64,000 nt of DNA from an uncultured Bacteroidia bacterium (lineage in GTDB: Bacteria > Bacteroidota > Bacteroidia > Bacteroidales > UBA932), in assembly GCA_902785785.1 (NCBI GenBank), contig CADAAA010000009.1, forward strand, positions 34,870 through 98,869, in the 5' to 3' direction. Every line of letters begins with the position of its first letter. Position 1 is the stretch's first letter. Under the pieces are notes generated by a model, which saw nothing but the letters and a program-made list of their open reading frames with translations, was not told the DNA's origin and made no database searches. Made by a program: the position numbers and the translations under genes. Positions 26,880 through 35,675 of the stretch are shown here, piece by piece.

Positions 26880-29777
26880 ATGAAACGAATTATCATCCTG
26901 GTGATGGCCGTGATCGCACTGGCCCTCACCTCCTGCGGATCCAAGTACGAAACAGTCAAGGGAGATCCGCTCAAAACCAAGATCTACACGCTTGAAAACG
27001 GTCTCAAGGTCTATATGACCGTCAACAAGGAAGAGCCCAGAATCCAGACTTTCATCGCAGTCCGTTCAGGCGGAAGGAACGATCCGGCCGACAATACCGG
27101 ACTCGCACACTATCTCGAACACCTGATGTTCAAGGGCAGCGAGCAGCTCGGCACTACTGACTATGCCGCCGAGAAACCCATCCTCGACCAGATTGAAGAA
27201 CTGTATGAGGTATATCGCACCAAGACCGATCCCGTGGAGCGCAGGACTATCTATCACGTGATAGATTCGCTCAGCTATGAAGCCTCCAAGATCTCCATAC
27301 CCAATGAGTATGACAAGTCGATGGCGATCATTGGAGCAAACGGAACCAACGCTTTCACGTCCAATGACGTGACATGCTATACCGAAGATATCCCCTCCAA
27401 CCAGATTGAAAATTGGGCGAAGGTCCAGTCAGACCGCTTCAAGAACATGGTCATCCGCGGATTCCACACCGAACTGGAGGCTGTCTACGAGGAGTACAAC
27501 ATGTACCTCAACGAGGACAGTGAGAACGCCATGATGGCCATTGACTCCGTGCTGTTCAAGAATCATCCTTACGGCACCCAGACCGTCATCGGTACATCCG
27601 ACCACCTGAAGAATCCTTCCATCAAGGCGATCAAGAAGCAGAAAGCCACCTACTACGTTCCGAACAACACCGCCATCTGCGTATCCGGAGACTTCGATCC
27701 GGACGAGTTCGTGAAGATAGTCGAGAAGTACTTCGGCGACTGGCAGCCCAATCCCGAGCTTCCGGTATTCACATGCCGTCCCGAGGATCCCATCACTTCC
27801 CCAGTCGAGAAGGATGTCTATGGGACTGAAGCCGAATTCGTTATGATCGGCTGGAGATATCCCGGCTCCAGTGTAATCGAGAGTGAGACTGCCGACATCG
27901 TAGCCGCAGTGCTCAGCAACGGCATGGCCGGCATCATGGACATCGACCTCATCCAGCAGCAGAAAGTCCTCGCCGCTGAAGGCATGGCCTACGCACGCAC
28001 CGACTACAGCGAGTTCCTCCTCGACGGTTACCCGAAACAGGGCCAGACCCTCGAGGAAGTCCGCGACCTGCTCCTCGCCTCCGTGGCGAAGCTTCGCAGC
28101 GGAGACTTCGACGAGAAACTCGTCGAGGCTTCCGTCGCCAACTTCAAGTTGAGCCAGATGCGGGCCCTGGAGAGGAACAGCAACCGCGCCATGGCTTTTG
28201 TCAATTCCTTCGTCGACGGCCACGACTGGAAGGATGACGTCCACCAGCTCGACCGCCTCTCAAAACTCACCAAGAAGGACATCGTGGACTGGGCGAACCA
28301 GTATCTCGGTGAAAACAGCTACGTAGTTGCATACAAGCGCGTCGGTCCAAATCCCAAGAACGAGAAGATCGACGCCCCGGAGATTACCCCCATCGTCACC
28401 AACCGTGACAAGCAGAGCGATTTCCTGACCGCCCTTCAGGAGAGTGAGGTCAAGCCGATCGAGCCCGTATTCGTGGATTATTCCAAGGACATGTCGGTAT
28501 TCAAGGCACAGTCCGGCATCGAAGTCCTCTACAAACATAATGACATCAACGACATAGCCACCCTGCAGTTCCTTTTCGACGAGGGCGCCCTCACCGATCC
28601 GGCCATTTCGTTCGCAACGGACTATGTGAGCTATCTCGGTTCCGAAACCCGCAGTGCTGAAGAGATTGCCAGCGAGATGTACGGACTGGCATGCAGCCAT
28701 TTCTTCCGTTCCTCCACCAGCCAGACCTCGTTCGGTGTAACAGGACTCTCCGAGAACATCGGCAATGCCCTTGACATCATTGAGGACCTGGTAGCAAACG
28801 CCAAGGCGGACGAGGACATCCTATCCGAGCTCAAGGCTGACATGCTCCAGAGCCGTGCCGTCAACAAGATGACCCAGCGCAGCTGCAACTCGGCACTCAA
28901 CGACTACGTCATGTACGGTCCGGATTATATCCGCTCCACTACCCTGACCAACGACCAGCTGGTCGCATTGAGCTCCGAGGAACTGCTTGCCAAGGTCACC
29001 AACCTGCTGACCAAGCAGCACAAGGTCCTCTACTATGGTCCCATGAGCGAGAACGAAGTCCGGAACCTGCTTGCCGAGCATCACGATGTCGCAGGAGAGT
29101 TGGAGCCCCTGGAGCGCAAATATCCGCAGAAAGTACTTACTCCTGAGGCTAGCGTATTCATCGCTCCTTACGATGCCCGCCAGTTCAATTACATACAGTA
29201 CTCCGACCGCGGTGAGAAGTTCGCCCTCGAGGACGCCCCCGCCATCGAAGTGTTCAACGAGTACTTCGGCGGTGGCATGAACACCATCGTGTTCCAGGAG
29301 ATGCGCGAGGCCAGGGCCCTCGCTTACTCTGCTAGCGCATACCTGTCTTCGCCTTCGTTCAAGGATGACAGCTACTCCTTCTACGCCCGCATCGGATCGC
29401 AGAGCGACAAGCTCCGCCAGGCCGTGGAAGCTTTCGACGAGATCATCAACGACATGCCCGAATCGCAGAAGTCATTCGACATAGCCAAGTCATCGCTTGA
29501 CGGTAGCCTCCGCACCCGGAGGACTACCGGAATGTCCGTCCTGAACAGCTACCTGAACTCCAAGGAGCTCGGACTCGACGAACCTGTGGAAAAATACATC
29601 TTCAGCAAGCTCGACGGCGTCACCCTGGAGGACCTGGCAGCCACCCAGCGCAAGTGGGTCAAGGGACGCACCTATGTATACGGCATCCTTGGGGACGCCT
29701 CCCTGCTCGACCTGGACTACCTCCGGACCCTCGGTCCTGTAAAACAGGTCACGCTTGAAGACATATTCGGCTATTAG
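26880..29777 (+). CDS. M16 family zinc metallopeptidase lipoprotein
   Basis: The 965-residue product has a lipoprotein signal (LALTSCGSK) and the inverted zinc motif HxxEH in GLAHYLEHLMFKGSEQ (about residue 77), with the third ligand Glu in the downstream ELEAVYEEYNMYLNED block. The second half carries further M16-like domains without the motif, as in two-part pitrilysin/PqqL enzymes; EMREARALAYSASAYLSSP is the conserved substrate-binding pattern. It probably degrades peptides in the periplasm. Its end overlaps the end of the convergent DUF4493-like gene by four bases, so there is no room for a separate terminator. Confidence 0.92.
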   Translation: MKRIIILVMAVIALALTSCGSKYETVKGDPLKTKIYTLENGLKVYMTVNKEEPRIQTFIAVRSGGRNDPADNTGLAHYLEHLMFKGSEQLGTTDYAAEKPILDQIEELYEVYRTKTDPVERRTIYHVIDSLSYEASKISIPNEYDKSMAIIGANGTNAFTSNDVTCYTEDIPSNQIENWAKVQSDRFKNMVIRGFHTELEAVYEEYNMYLNEDSENAMMAIDSVLFKNHPYGTQTVIGTSDHLKNPSIKAIKKQKATYYVPNNTAICVSGDFDPDEFVKIVEKYFGDWQPNPELPVFTCRPEDPITSPVEKDVYGTEAEFVMIGWRYPGSSVIESETADIVAAVLSNGMAGIMDIDLIQQQKVLAAEGMAYARTDYSEFLLDGYPKQGQTLEEVRDLLLASVAKLRSGDFDEKLVEASVANFKLSQMRALERNSNRAMAFVNSFVDGHDWKDDVHQLDRLSKLTKKDIVDWANQYLGENSYVVAYKRVGPNPKNEKIDAPEITPIVTNRDKQSDFLTALQESEVKPIEPVFVDYSKDMSVFKAQSGIEVLYKHNDINDIATLQFLFDEGALTDPAISFATDYVSYLGSETRSAEEIASEMYGLACSHFFRSSTSQTSFGVTGLSENIGNALDIIEDLVANAKADEDILSELKADMLQSRAVNKMTQRSCNSALNDYVMYGPDYIRSTTLTNDQLVALSSEELLAKVTNLLTKQHKVLYYGPMSENEVRNLLAEHHDVAGELEPLERKYPQKVLTPEASVFIAPYDARQFNYIQYSDRGEKFALEDAPAIEVFNEYFGGGMNTIVFQEMREARALAYSASAYLSSPSFKDDSYSFYARIGSQSDKLRQAVEAFDEIINDMPESQKSFDIAKSSLDGSLRTRRTTGMSVLNSYLNSKELGLDEPVEKYIFSKLDGVTLEDLAATQRKWVKGRTYVYGILGDASLLDLDYLRTLGPVKQVTLEDIFGY

Positions 29778-30853
29778 TCATCCTTGAACCTGAACTCGGT
29801 GATATTCCTGACCCCGGGCATTCCGTAATAGGCCTCGACGATATCACCCTTCAGGTATACGAAACGTCCCAGGATATCCGGGTTGTCCACAAGATTGAGG
29901 GCATCCCGGATATCTCCTTTCTGGAGCTGTACCGACAGGCAGGCATCCCTGTCCGTGACGGATGAGCGTGATCCGATCAGGATGTTGGTCTGCGACTTGA
30001 ACGGAGGCTCGAAGGAAGCAGAGGACGATGTCAAATCACCTCCCACTATGTATCCGCATACCCAGACATCCTCTTCGCCGACATTGGCACGCGCCTGACC
30101 TATATTATAGGCGCTGTCTGTCTCCTTGCCCTTTGAATCTCCCTGCCCGATGACAAAGTCCTCAACCGACCAGTAGCGGGTAGTGTCGACGGCGATGCGT
30201 ATGCCTCCGGCCGAAGAAGGTCCGCCATCCGGTGCTGAAACATTCAGGACGAGTACCTCCTGCTGTTCCAGAACGCGTGTGAGGAGGGACTCATCCGTTC
30301 CATCATCGCTGAGGATAAGGGAGACTCTCCCCGGGTTGAAATACGCTATTCTCTTTTCAGAATAGCTGTACAGGAGTTTGCCGTCATCACTTTTGAGTAT
30401 AAGCGAGCCGTTGGGATAAGAGTTCAGGAAGCTGGGGGCTATATTGAGCTTGACCCCTGAATTCAACTGACGGCATATAAGCTCCACGGAACAGTCCCTT
30501 CCGGAAGAAACGACAACGACCTGACGGTCCCCGTACTGGGGAGCGGAGAACTTCGGCGTTTTGAATTCGGAAGAAACGGCAGAGACGGAATAACTGCCGG
30601 AAGGAAGCTCCAGCGAGGTAGGCGAATCGCCATACTTGCCGTAATACAGTTCCTTCCCTCCGGAATCAAGGATAGTGAGGATGAAGTCATTTGTGTCAGG
30701 GATCTCGTTTGAGGCACGGGTAGAGAAAAAGACATCTTCAGAAAACCGGACGATAAGACGGCCCTGGGACCGCTCCGGGATGAACGCTTCACAGGAAGCC
30801 ATCATGCATGCGAGGGCAGAAAAAGCCAGCAACCGGGAAAAGGTATTCTTCAT
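29774..30853 (-). CDS. DUF4493-like lipoprotein with C-terminal OB-fold-like domain
   Basis: The 359-residue product has a lipobox Cys at residue 21 (CMMASCEAF). The N-terminal half resembles DUF4493 surface proteins (GRLIVRFSED; FILTILDSGGKELYYGKYGD; LPSGSYSVSAVSSE). The C-terminal part (SAYNIGQARANVGEEDVWVCGYIVGG; FVYLKGDIVEAYYGMPGVRN) resembles the DUF6359 OB-fold-like domain that often occurs at the end of such proteins. It is probably displayed on or under the outer membrane. No enzyme motif is visible and function is unknown. It stands alone and convergent to the M16 gene. Confidence 0.6.
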   Translation of the reverse strand: MKNTFSRLLAFSALACMMASCEAFIPERSQGRLIVRFSEDVFFSTRASNEIPDTNDFILTILDSGGKELYYGKYGDSPTSLELPSGSYSVSAVSSEFKTPKFSAPQYGDRQVVVVSSGRDCSVELICRQLNSGVKLNIAPSFLNSYPNGSLILKSDDGKLLYSYSEKRIAYFNPGRVSLILSDDGTDESLLTRVLEQQEVLVLNVSAPDGGPSSAGGIRIAVDTTRYWSVEDFVIGQGDSKGKETDSAYNIGQARANVGEEDVWVCGYIVGGDLTSSSASFEPPFKSQTNILIGSRSSVTDRDACLSVQLQKGDIRDALNLVDNPDILGRFVYLKGDIVEAYYGMPGVRNITEFRFKDD

Positions 30854-31278
30854 AGCGCGATACAGTTTAAGTCCAAAACAAATCTATGAAGAAAAAAGGT
30901 TCGAGACATACAAAAACATAACAATCCTGGGGTCGCGGAAGAATCTTTACGGATCAGTATGTTTTTGCTATAGGGCGGAAATTTTCACGGGGCAATCGCA
31001 TCACTGCGATCGCCCCGCTACTTAACCTAAACTTAAACTATGAAAAACTTCGATGTAAAATTAGTGATTCTAATCTAATTCGCAAAGGTTTTCCGGAAAA
31101 ATTATCATTTTTTTTACGATTTTTTGTCAAAATGGATATATAAAGGCTTTTTTTAGTACCTTTGAGAAAAATCACGGTCCTATTTTAAACCTTGCCGGTG
31201 AGTTATTGTCAAACGTATCGGATCCACCCGGAAGGATGGGTTGCGTTACAAAAACATAATTAATTAATCCCAAAAATC
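30854..31278. other. 425-base intergenic region with hairpin, short ORF and promoter
   Basis: A 13-bp hairpin with one mismatch (30988-31000 with 31005-31017, loop TCAC) is followed by a short ATG frame at 31040-31078 coding 12 residues, MKNFDVKLVILI. It is then A/T-rich to a TACCTTTG box at 31157-31164, which probably starts the transcript of the LTxxQ gene at 31279 with a leader of about 110 bases. No longer gene is visible on either strand. Confidence 0.5.
31157..31164 (+). promoter_or_regulatory. Predicted -7 box of the second LTxxQ gene
   Basis: TACCTTTG, full match, about 114 bases before the ATG at 31279, implying an unusually long 5' leader. Confidence 0.5.
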
Positions 31279-31653
31279 ATGAAAAAATTTTTGATGATTC
31301 TTATGGCGGCCGGAATGATGCTCTTCGCAGGCATGTCCTCCGCCAGCGCACAGGGCCCGGGCGGATTCAGCTTCGATCCCGATGAGATGGCAAAGATGCG
31401 CGTCGAGCAGATGAAGCAGAGCCTCAAGCTCAATAAGGACCAGGAGACCAAGCTCACCGCTCTCTTCAAGAAGCAGAGCGAGGAGATGGCCAAGATGTTC
31501 GAGGGAGGCGGAATGCCCGACATGAGCAAGATGCAGGAGAACATGAAGAAGCAGGACGAGGAGATCAAGAAGATCCTCACTGCCGAGCAGTACAAGGCTT
31601 ACTCCGAGGAGCAGCAGCGCATGAGGGAGCAGTTCGGAGGAGGCGGTTTCTAG
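31279..31653 (+). CDS. Small secreted LTxxQ/Spy-like protein
   Basis: The 124-residue product has a signal peptide (MKKFLMILMAAGMMLFAGMSSASAQ), then a helical, Met- and Lys-rich mature part with the double motif seen in Spy/CpxP-like proteins: LKLNKDQETKLTALFKKQ and IKKILTAEQYKAYSEEQ. It ends GGGGF. It is a short relative of the protein at 7766-8620, which has the same KKILTxEQY signature. Family members are periplasmic and often stress-linked; the role here is not known. A clear terminator follows. Confidence 0.75.
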   Translation: MKKFLMILMAAGMMLFAGMSSASAQGPGGFSFDPDEMAKMRVEQMKQSLKLNKDQETKLTALFKKQSEEMAKMFEGGGMPDMSKMQENMKKQDEEIKKILTAEQYKAYSEEQQRMREQFGGGGF

Positions 31654-31686
31654 TCTTTCCAAAGAATTGTCTTGACACCTGATAAG

Positions 31687-31717
31687 TCCCCGGAAACATA
31701 AGTTTTCGGGGATTTTT
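31687..31717 (+). terminator. Terminator of the small LTxxQ gene
   Basis: Stem TCCCCGGAAAC (31687-31697) with GTTTTCGGGGA (31702-31712), one G-T pair, loop ATAA, then five T. Confidence 0.88.
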
Positions 31718-31789
31718 CTATGTTTTCCATCCATTTCCGGAAAATAATCGATAAATTAGCACGATTTTGGTCTCCCAAAACGCCGCTTA

Positions 31790-33040
31790 ATGAACCGACC
31801 GCTTGTCGCCATCATACTTCTGCTCGCAACAGCGACTGCATTCGCCCAGGATAAGGTGAAGCACGGATTCAACTCCGTCCCCTACCCTGTGATCGGATAC
31901 AGTGACGACCTCGGCATACAATACGGCATCAACTATACTTTCTTCGACTACGGCGACGGATCCATTTTCCCCAATTACAGGCACAAAGCCGTCGTGGAGC
32001 TTTCGCGCTACACGAGGGGACAGACCGGGATCAAATTGACTTACCAGTCAGCATACCTCATCCCTGGCATACGTTTTTCCACCGCCCTGGCCTACAACAT
32101 GAACCCAATGTACCATTTCTACGGGTTCAACGGTTCCGCCACGCCGGTCAACCGCGCATTGGACCGCAAGGATGGTACAGCTTTTTATGACATTGACAGG
32201 AAGTTCATCCGGGCTGTAGCGACATTCCAAGGCAGCATCCTGGACGAACTCGACTGGGCGGCGGGAGTCAATTTCCTTTCATACAGGATAGGAAGCCTCA
32301 ACCCCAAATACGGATACGACACTCAGAACTCCCTGTACAACCGCTATGTTGATTCGGGAGTCATCCGCCCCGACGAGGCTGGCGGCGGCAATGTCCTGGA
32401 ATTCAACGCCGGGCTGGTATACGACACCAGGAATGCCACTTCCATTCCTTCCAAGGGTATCTGGTCCGAGCTATATCTGACTTATGCTCCCGACCTGTTC
32501 GGGACGGGATACCATTACAACAGGCTCAGCGCGCATTTCCGGCATTATGTCGGCATTGTGGACAACGACAGGCTCACTTTCGCCTATCACCTTGCATACC
32601 AGGGGATCATCGGAGGAGAACCTCCATTCTATGTCCTTCAGAACATCACTTCCCTGGTCGTGAACAAGACCGTCAACGAGGGTCTTGGCAACAAGAACAC
32701 CATACGCGGTACCCTTTACAACCGCTTCATAGGCAAGAGCTATGTCTGGGCCAACTTTGAGACCAGGATCAAACTGTTCAGCTTCATTGCCAGGAACCAG
32801 GCGTTCTACATCGCCACGAATCCATTCTTCGACTGCGGGGCCATCGTCACGCCTTTCCGGCTTGGAGCAGAGAGAGGTTCTTCGCTGTACCAGGATGCGA
32901 CCAAGTTCCACGGTAGTTTCGGAGCGGGACTCAAGCTCGTGATGAACCGCAATTTCATCATGTCGGTCGAAGTGGCGCGTCCGCTCTACCATGACGACGG
33001 GCGATTCGGCCTCATCATGGGATCCAACTACTTATTCTAG
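31790..33040 (+). CDS. Omp85/BamA-like outer-membrane beta-barrel protein
   Basis: The 416-residue product has a signal peptide (cleaved near ATAFAQ) and alternating aromatic beta-strands. It includes VYDTRNATSIPSKGIWSELYLTYAP, which matches the surface-antigen (Bac_surface_Ag) barrel of Omp85 proteins (DTRD...P..G pattern), and ends in Phe (GSNYLF) as barrel proteins do. There are no POTRA domains, since the barrel begins almost directly after the signal. It is therefore a short Omp85 relative of unknown role, and its substrates cannot be inferred. It ends seven bases before the end of the convergent uvrD gene. Confidence 0.75.
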   Translation: MNRPLVAIILLLATATAFAQDKVKHGFNSVPYPVIGYSDDLGIQYGINYTFFDYGDGSIFPNYRHKAVVELSRYTRGQTGIKLTYQSAYLIPGIRFSTALAYNMNPMYHFYGFNGSATPVNRALDRKDGTAFYDIDRKFIRAVATFQGSILDELDWAAGVNFLSYRIGSLNPKYGYDTQNSLYNRYVDSGVIRPDEAGGGNVLEFNAGLVYDTRNATSIPSKGIWSELYLTYAPDLFGTGYHYNRLSAHFRHYVGIVDNDRLTFAYHLAYQGIIGGEPPFYVLQNITSLVVNKTVNEGLGNKNTIRGTLYNRFIGKSYVWANFETRIKLFSFIARNQAFYIATNPFFDCGAIVTPFRLGAERGSSLYQDATKFHGSFGAGLKLVMNRNFIMSVEVARPLYHDDGRFGLIMGSNYLF

Positions 33041-33046
33041 AAAAGA

Positions 33047-35602
33047 TTATCCCTTCTGCTCTGGACGCATCTTGGCGTATTTGAGCAGTATGGTCTTCGG
33101 CTCCGGATAATCGTCGAAGGCTATCTTGGCCTTGAGTTCGGGTACGGTCCCGGTTATGTCCAGGATCCGTCCGGGACCGAAGCGGTTGTGCTCGATGCGC
33201 TGCCCGATGCTGAAATCGGTCATGGGCGACGGTACGAAGGTGGCGTCGTCATAACGGGAAACCGCAGGCGCGGAAGACACTGGCCGGCGAGACGGCACAG
33301 GCTGTGCCGGCCGAGCCGACGCAGCCGGCTCGGGACGCCGCTCCCCACGGGAGAAAGTAACCCCGGACGACGCACCGTACCTGTAATTCTGACGGGGAGT
33401 CTGGGTCCTGCCGAAACGTGAGCCAAAACCGCCGAAACCGAATCCATACATATCGTCCCCATCATCCTCAAAATCCCTCTCCCTCAAGGGATTGGCCAGG
33501 TATTTCGGATCTATTTCCCGTATGAAACGGCTGGGGGAATTGGACTCGTGCTTTCCGTTCCTCATGCGGGAGGAGGCGAAGGACAGGCCGACGGTCTTCT
33601 TGGCACGCGTCATCGCGACATAGAACAAACGGCGCTCCTCCTCTATCTCGGTGGCGGAGGACAGCATGTTGACGGAAGGGAAGAGATTCTCCTCCATTCC
33701 GGCCACGAATACGTATGGGAACTCAAGTCCTTTGGCAGAGTGGGCTGTCATCAGCGCGACCTTGTTGTTGGTATCCTCCTCATCGGCCATGTCCACGCTG
33801 CTCAGCAGCGAAATGTTCTCCAGATAATCCCCGAGCGTCACGATAGGGAGTTGGAGGCGGGAGTCTGTCTCCGGAAACCGTGCCACCCTCGGCATCGTAA
33901 GAGGGGGGGACCCAAGCTCGCTTGGGGGGGGTCCGAAGGACGTTTCAGGAGGCAGACTCCCGCCTCCAACCTCTTCAAGTTCCGCGAGGTATTCGTTCTG
34001 GCGGTCTTCGACAAAGTGCGCGACGCTGCTGATGAGCTCCTCGATATTGGATGTGCGGGAGATACCCTCGATGGAGGTGTCGGACTTGAAGAAGGCGTAC
34101 AGCCCTGAATCATCGGCTACACGCTGAGCGAGTTCAAGGGCATCGGTCGACCGGACACGGGCAGCAAGACCATTGATCATGTCACAGAATGCCTTGATCT
34201 TGGTGATGGCCGCAGCCCTGAGGCCGAACTCCATAAGGTCCGGGGCATAGGCGGCCTTGAAGAGGGACACCCCATGCGCGCGGGCTGCGGCGCCGAGCGC
34301 TTCCAGCGAGGTGTCGCCGATGCCGCGCGCCGGCTTGTTCACCGCGCGCTTGAACGACTCGTCATCGTGAGGATTCACCACAAGCTTGAAATAAGCCATC
34401 ATGTCCCGTATCTCCGCCCTGTCGAAGAAGGAGTTGCCGGAGTAGATCATGTAAGGGATATTGCGCTTGCGCAGGGCCTCCTCGATGGCGCGCGACTGCG
34501 AATTGGTCCGGTAAAGCACGGCAAAATCCTGATACTCTGCACGATCCTCGCGCATGCGGTCAATGATACCGCTGGTGATCAGGATAGCCTCCTCCTGCTC
34601 GTTGTACGCGCTGATAAGCCGGATCTTCTCCCCTTCTTCGCCTACGGCGTAGCACTCTTTCGGGATGCGGTTCTCGTTCCTGGCTATCAGCGAATTGGCC
34701 GCACCGACTATCACCTGGGTGGAACGGTAGTTGCGCTCCAGCCGGAAAACCTTGCATTCAGGATAATCCTTGCGGAAACTCAGGATATTCTCGACCTTGG
34801 CCCCGCGGAAAGCATAGATGGACTGAGAGTCGTCACCGACAACGCAGATGTTGTGGTGCGGTTCCGCCAGGCGCTTGAGGATCAGGTACTGAGCGAAGTT
34901 CGTATCCTGGTACTCGTCCACTAGGATGTAGGAAAACCTGCCTGAAATATCCCTCAACGCCTCGGGATTGTCCCGGAGCAGGATATTCATGTTCAGAAGG
35001 ATGTCATCGAAATCCATCACTCCGGACTGCTTGCAATGGTCGGCATAGCGCGAGAAGATGTCGCAGATCTTCGGCTTCTTGGCACGGGTATCGTTGGCTA
35101 TGAGATTGGGGTCGGAGCGGTATTTCCCGGCCGTGACAAGGTTGTTCTTGGCCAATGAAATACGGGCGAGCACCTCCCTGGGTTTGTAGACCTTGTCATC
35201 GAGACCGAGCTCCTTGATACATGCCTTGATGGCGCTCACGGAGTCCGAGGTGTCATAGATGGTGAAATTCGAAGGATATCCGAGGGAGGCGGCATACTCC
35301 CTGAGAAAGCGGATGAATACTGAATGGAAGGTCCCCATGTACAGCCTGCGGGCCAGTCTCTCCCCCACCATCGCAGCGATGCGCTCCTTCATCTCCCCCG
35401 CGGCTTTCTTGGTAAAAGTGAGTGCCAGGATCCGGTCCGGCTCGCAGCCTTGGTCAAGGATATTGGCAATCCTGCAGGTCAGCACCCTTGTCTTGCCAGA
35501 GCCTGCTCCTGCAACTATCAGCACCGGTCCGTCCACACAGGCTACAGCTTTCCTCTGCTCACTGTTCAGCCCCTCGAATATAGCATTCACTTTGTTCTCC
35601 AT
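33047..35602 (-). CDS. UvrD/PcrA-type ATP-dependent DNA helicase with an in-frame palindromic insert
   Basis: The 851-residue superfamily 1 helicase begins MENKVNAIFEGLNSEQRKAV (Q motif), with Walker A VAGAGSGKTRVLTCRIANIL, VDEYQDTN (Walker B), VGDDSQSIYAFRGA (motif III) and VALMTAHSAKGLEFPYVFV (motif V) and LFYVAMTRAKK (motif VI). It unwinds DNA in repair and replication. Thirteen codons upstream of the ATG at 35602 are open but would cover the promoter and are rejected. Residues 545-585, between helicase blocks, are coded by a 121-bp inverted-repeat element (33850-33970) and look foreign to the family. The C-terminal 130 residues are rich in Arg, Pro, Ala and Ser before a final conserved DNA-interaction patch. 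Confidence 0.93.
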   Translation of the reverse strand: MENKVNAIFEGLNSEQRKAVACVDGPVLIVAGAGSGKTRVLTCRIANILDQGCEPDRILALTFTKKAAGEMKERIAAMVGERLARRLYMGTFHSVFIRFLREYAASLGYPSNFTIYDTSDSVSAIKACIKELGLDDKVYKPREVLARISLAKNNLVTAGKYRSDPNLIANDTRAKKPKICDIFSRYADHCKQSGVMDFDDILLNMNILLRDNPEALRDISGRFSYILVDEYQDTNFAQYLILKRLAEPHHNICVVGDDSQSIYAFRGAKVENILSFRKDYPECKVFRLERNYRSTQVIVGAANSLIARNENRIPKECYAVGEEGEKIRLISAYNEQEEAILITSGIIDRMREDRAEYQDFAVLYRTNSQSRAIEEALRKRNIPYMIYSGNSFFDRAEIRDMMAYFKLVVNPHDDESFKRAVNKPARGIGDTSLEALGAAARAHGVSLFKAAYAPDLMEFGLRAAAITKIKAFCDMINGLAARVRSTDALELAQRVADDSGLYAFFKSDTSIEGISRTSNIEELISSVAHFVEDRQNEYLAELEEVGGGSLPPETSFGPPPSELGSPPLTMPRVARFPETDSRLQLPIVTLGDYLENISLLSSVDMADEEDTNNKVALMTAHSAKGLEFPYVFVAGMEENLFPSVNMLSSATEIEEERRLFYVAMTRAKKTVGLSFASSRMRNGKHESNSPSRFIREIDPKYLANPLRERDFEDDGDDMYGFGFGGFGSRFGRTQTPRQNYRYGASSGVTFSRGERRPEPAASARPAQPVPSRRPVSSAPAVSRYDDATFVPSPMTDFSIGQRIEHNRFGPGRILDITGTVPELKAKIAFDDYPEPKTILLKYAKMRPEQKG
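33850..33970. repeat. 121-bp element with 29-bp terminal inverted repeats inside uvrD
   Basis: The left arm 33850-33878 and right arm 33942-33970 are inverted copies identical at 27 of 29 positions; each outer end reads GTTGGAGGCGGGAGTCTG inward. The centre holds a second hairpin, CCCAAGC-TC-GCTTGGG, near G and C runs. The element is translated without a stop as part of the helicase. No target duplication is obvious. It resembles in design the palindromic elements that insert in frame in Rickettsia and Wolbachia genes, but the sequence is not one I recognise. Confidence 0.75.
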
Positions 35603-35610
35603 AATTACCG

Positions 35611-35618
35611 CAAAATTA
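35611..35618 (-). promoter_or_regulatory. Predicted -7 box of uvrD, close to the ATG
   Basis: The minus strand reads TAATTTTG, ending eight bases before the ATG at 35602, so the transcript would be nearly leaderless. It is divergent from the nqr promoter. Confidence 0.5.
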
Positions 35619-35630
35619 CTAAAAAATGCG

Positions 35631-35638
35631 TATCTTCG
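35631..35638 (+). promoter_or_regulatory. Possible -7 box of the nqr operon
   Basis: TATCTTCG, a one-base variant of TAnnTTTG, about 38 bases before the nqrA ATG at 35676. The two operons share this short divergent region. Confidence 0.4.
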
Positions 35639-35675
35639 CATCGCATTTCGTAAATACTCAAACTAGTTACTCATA

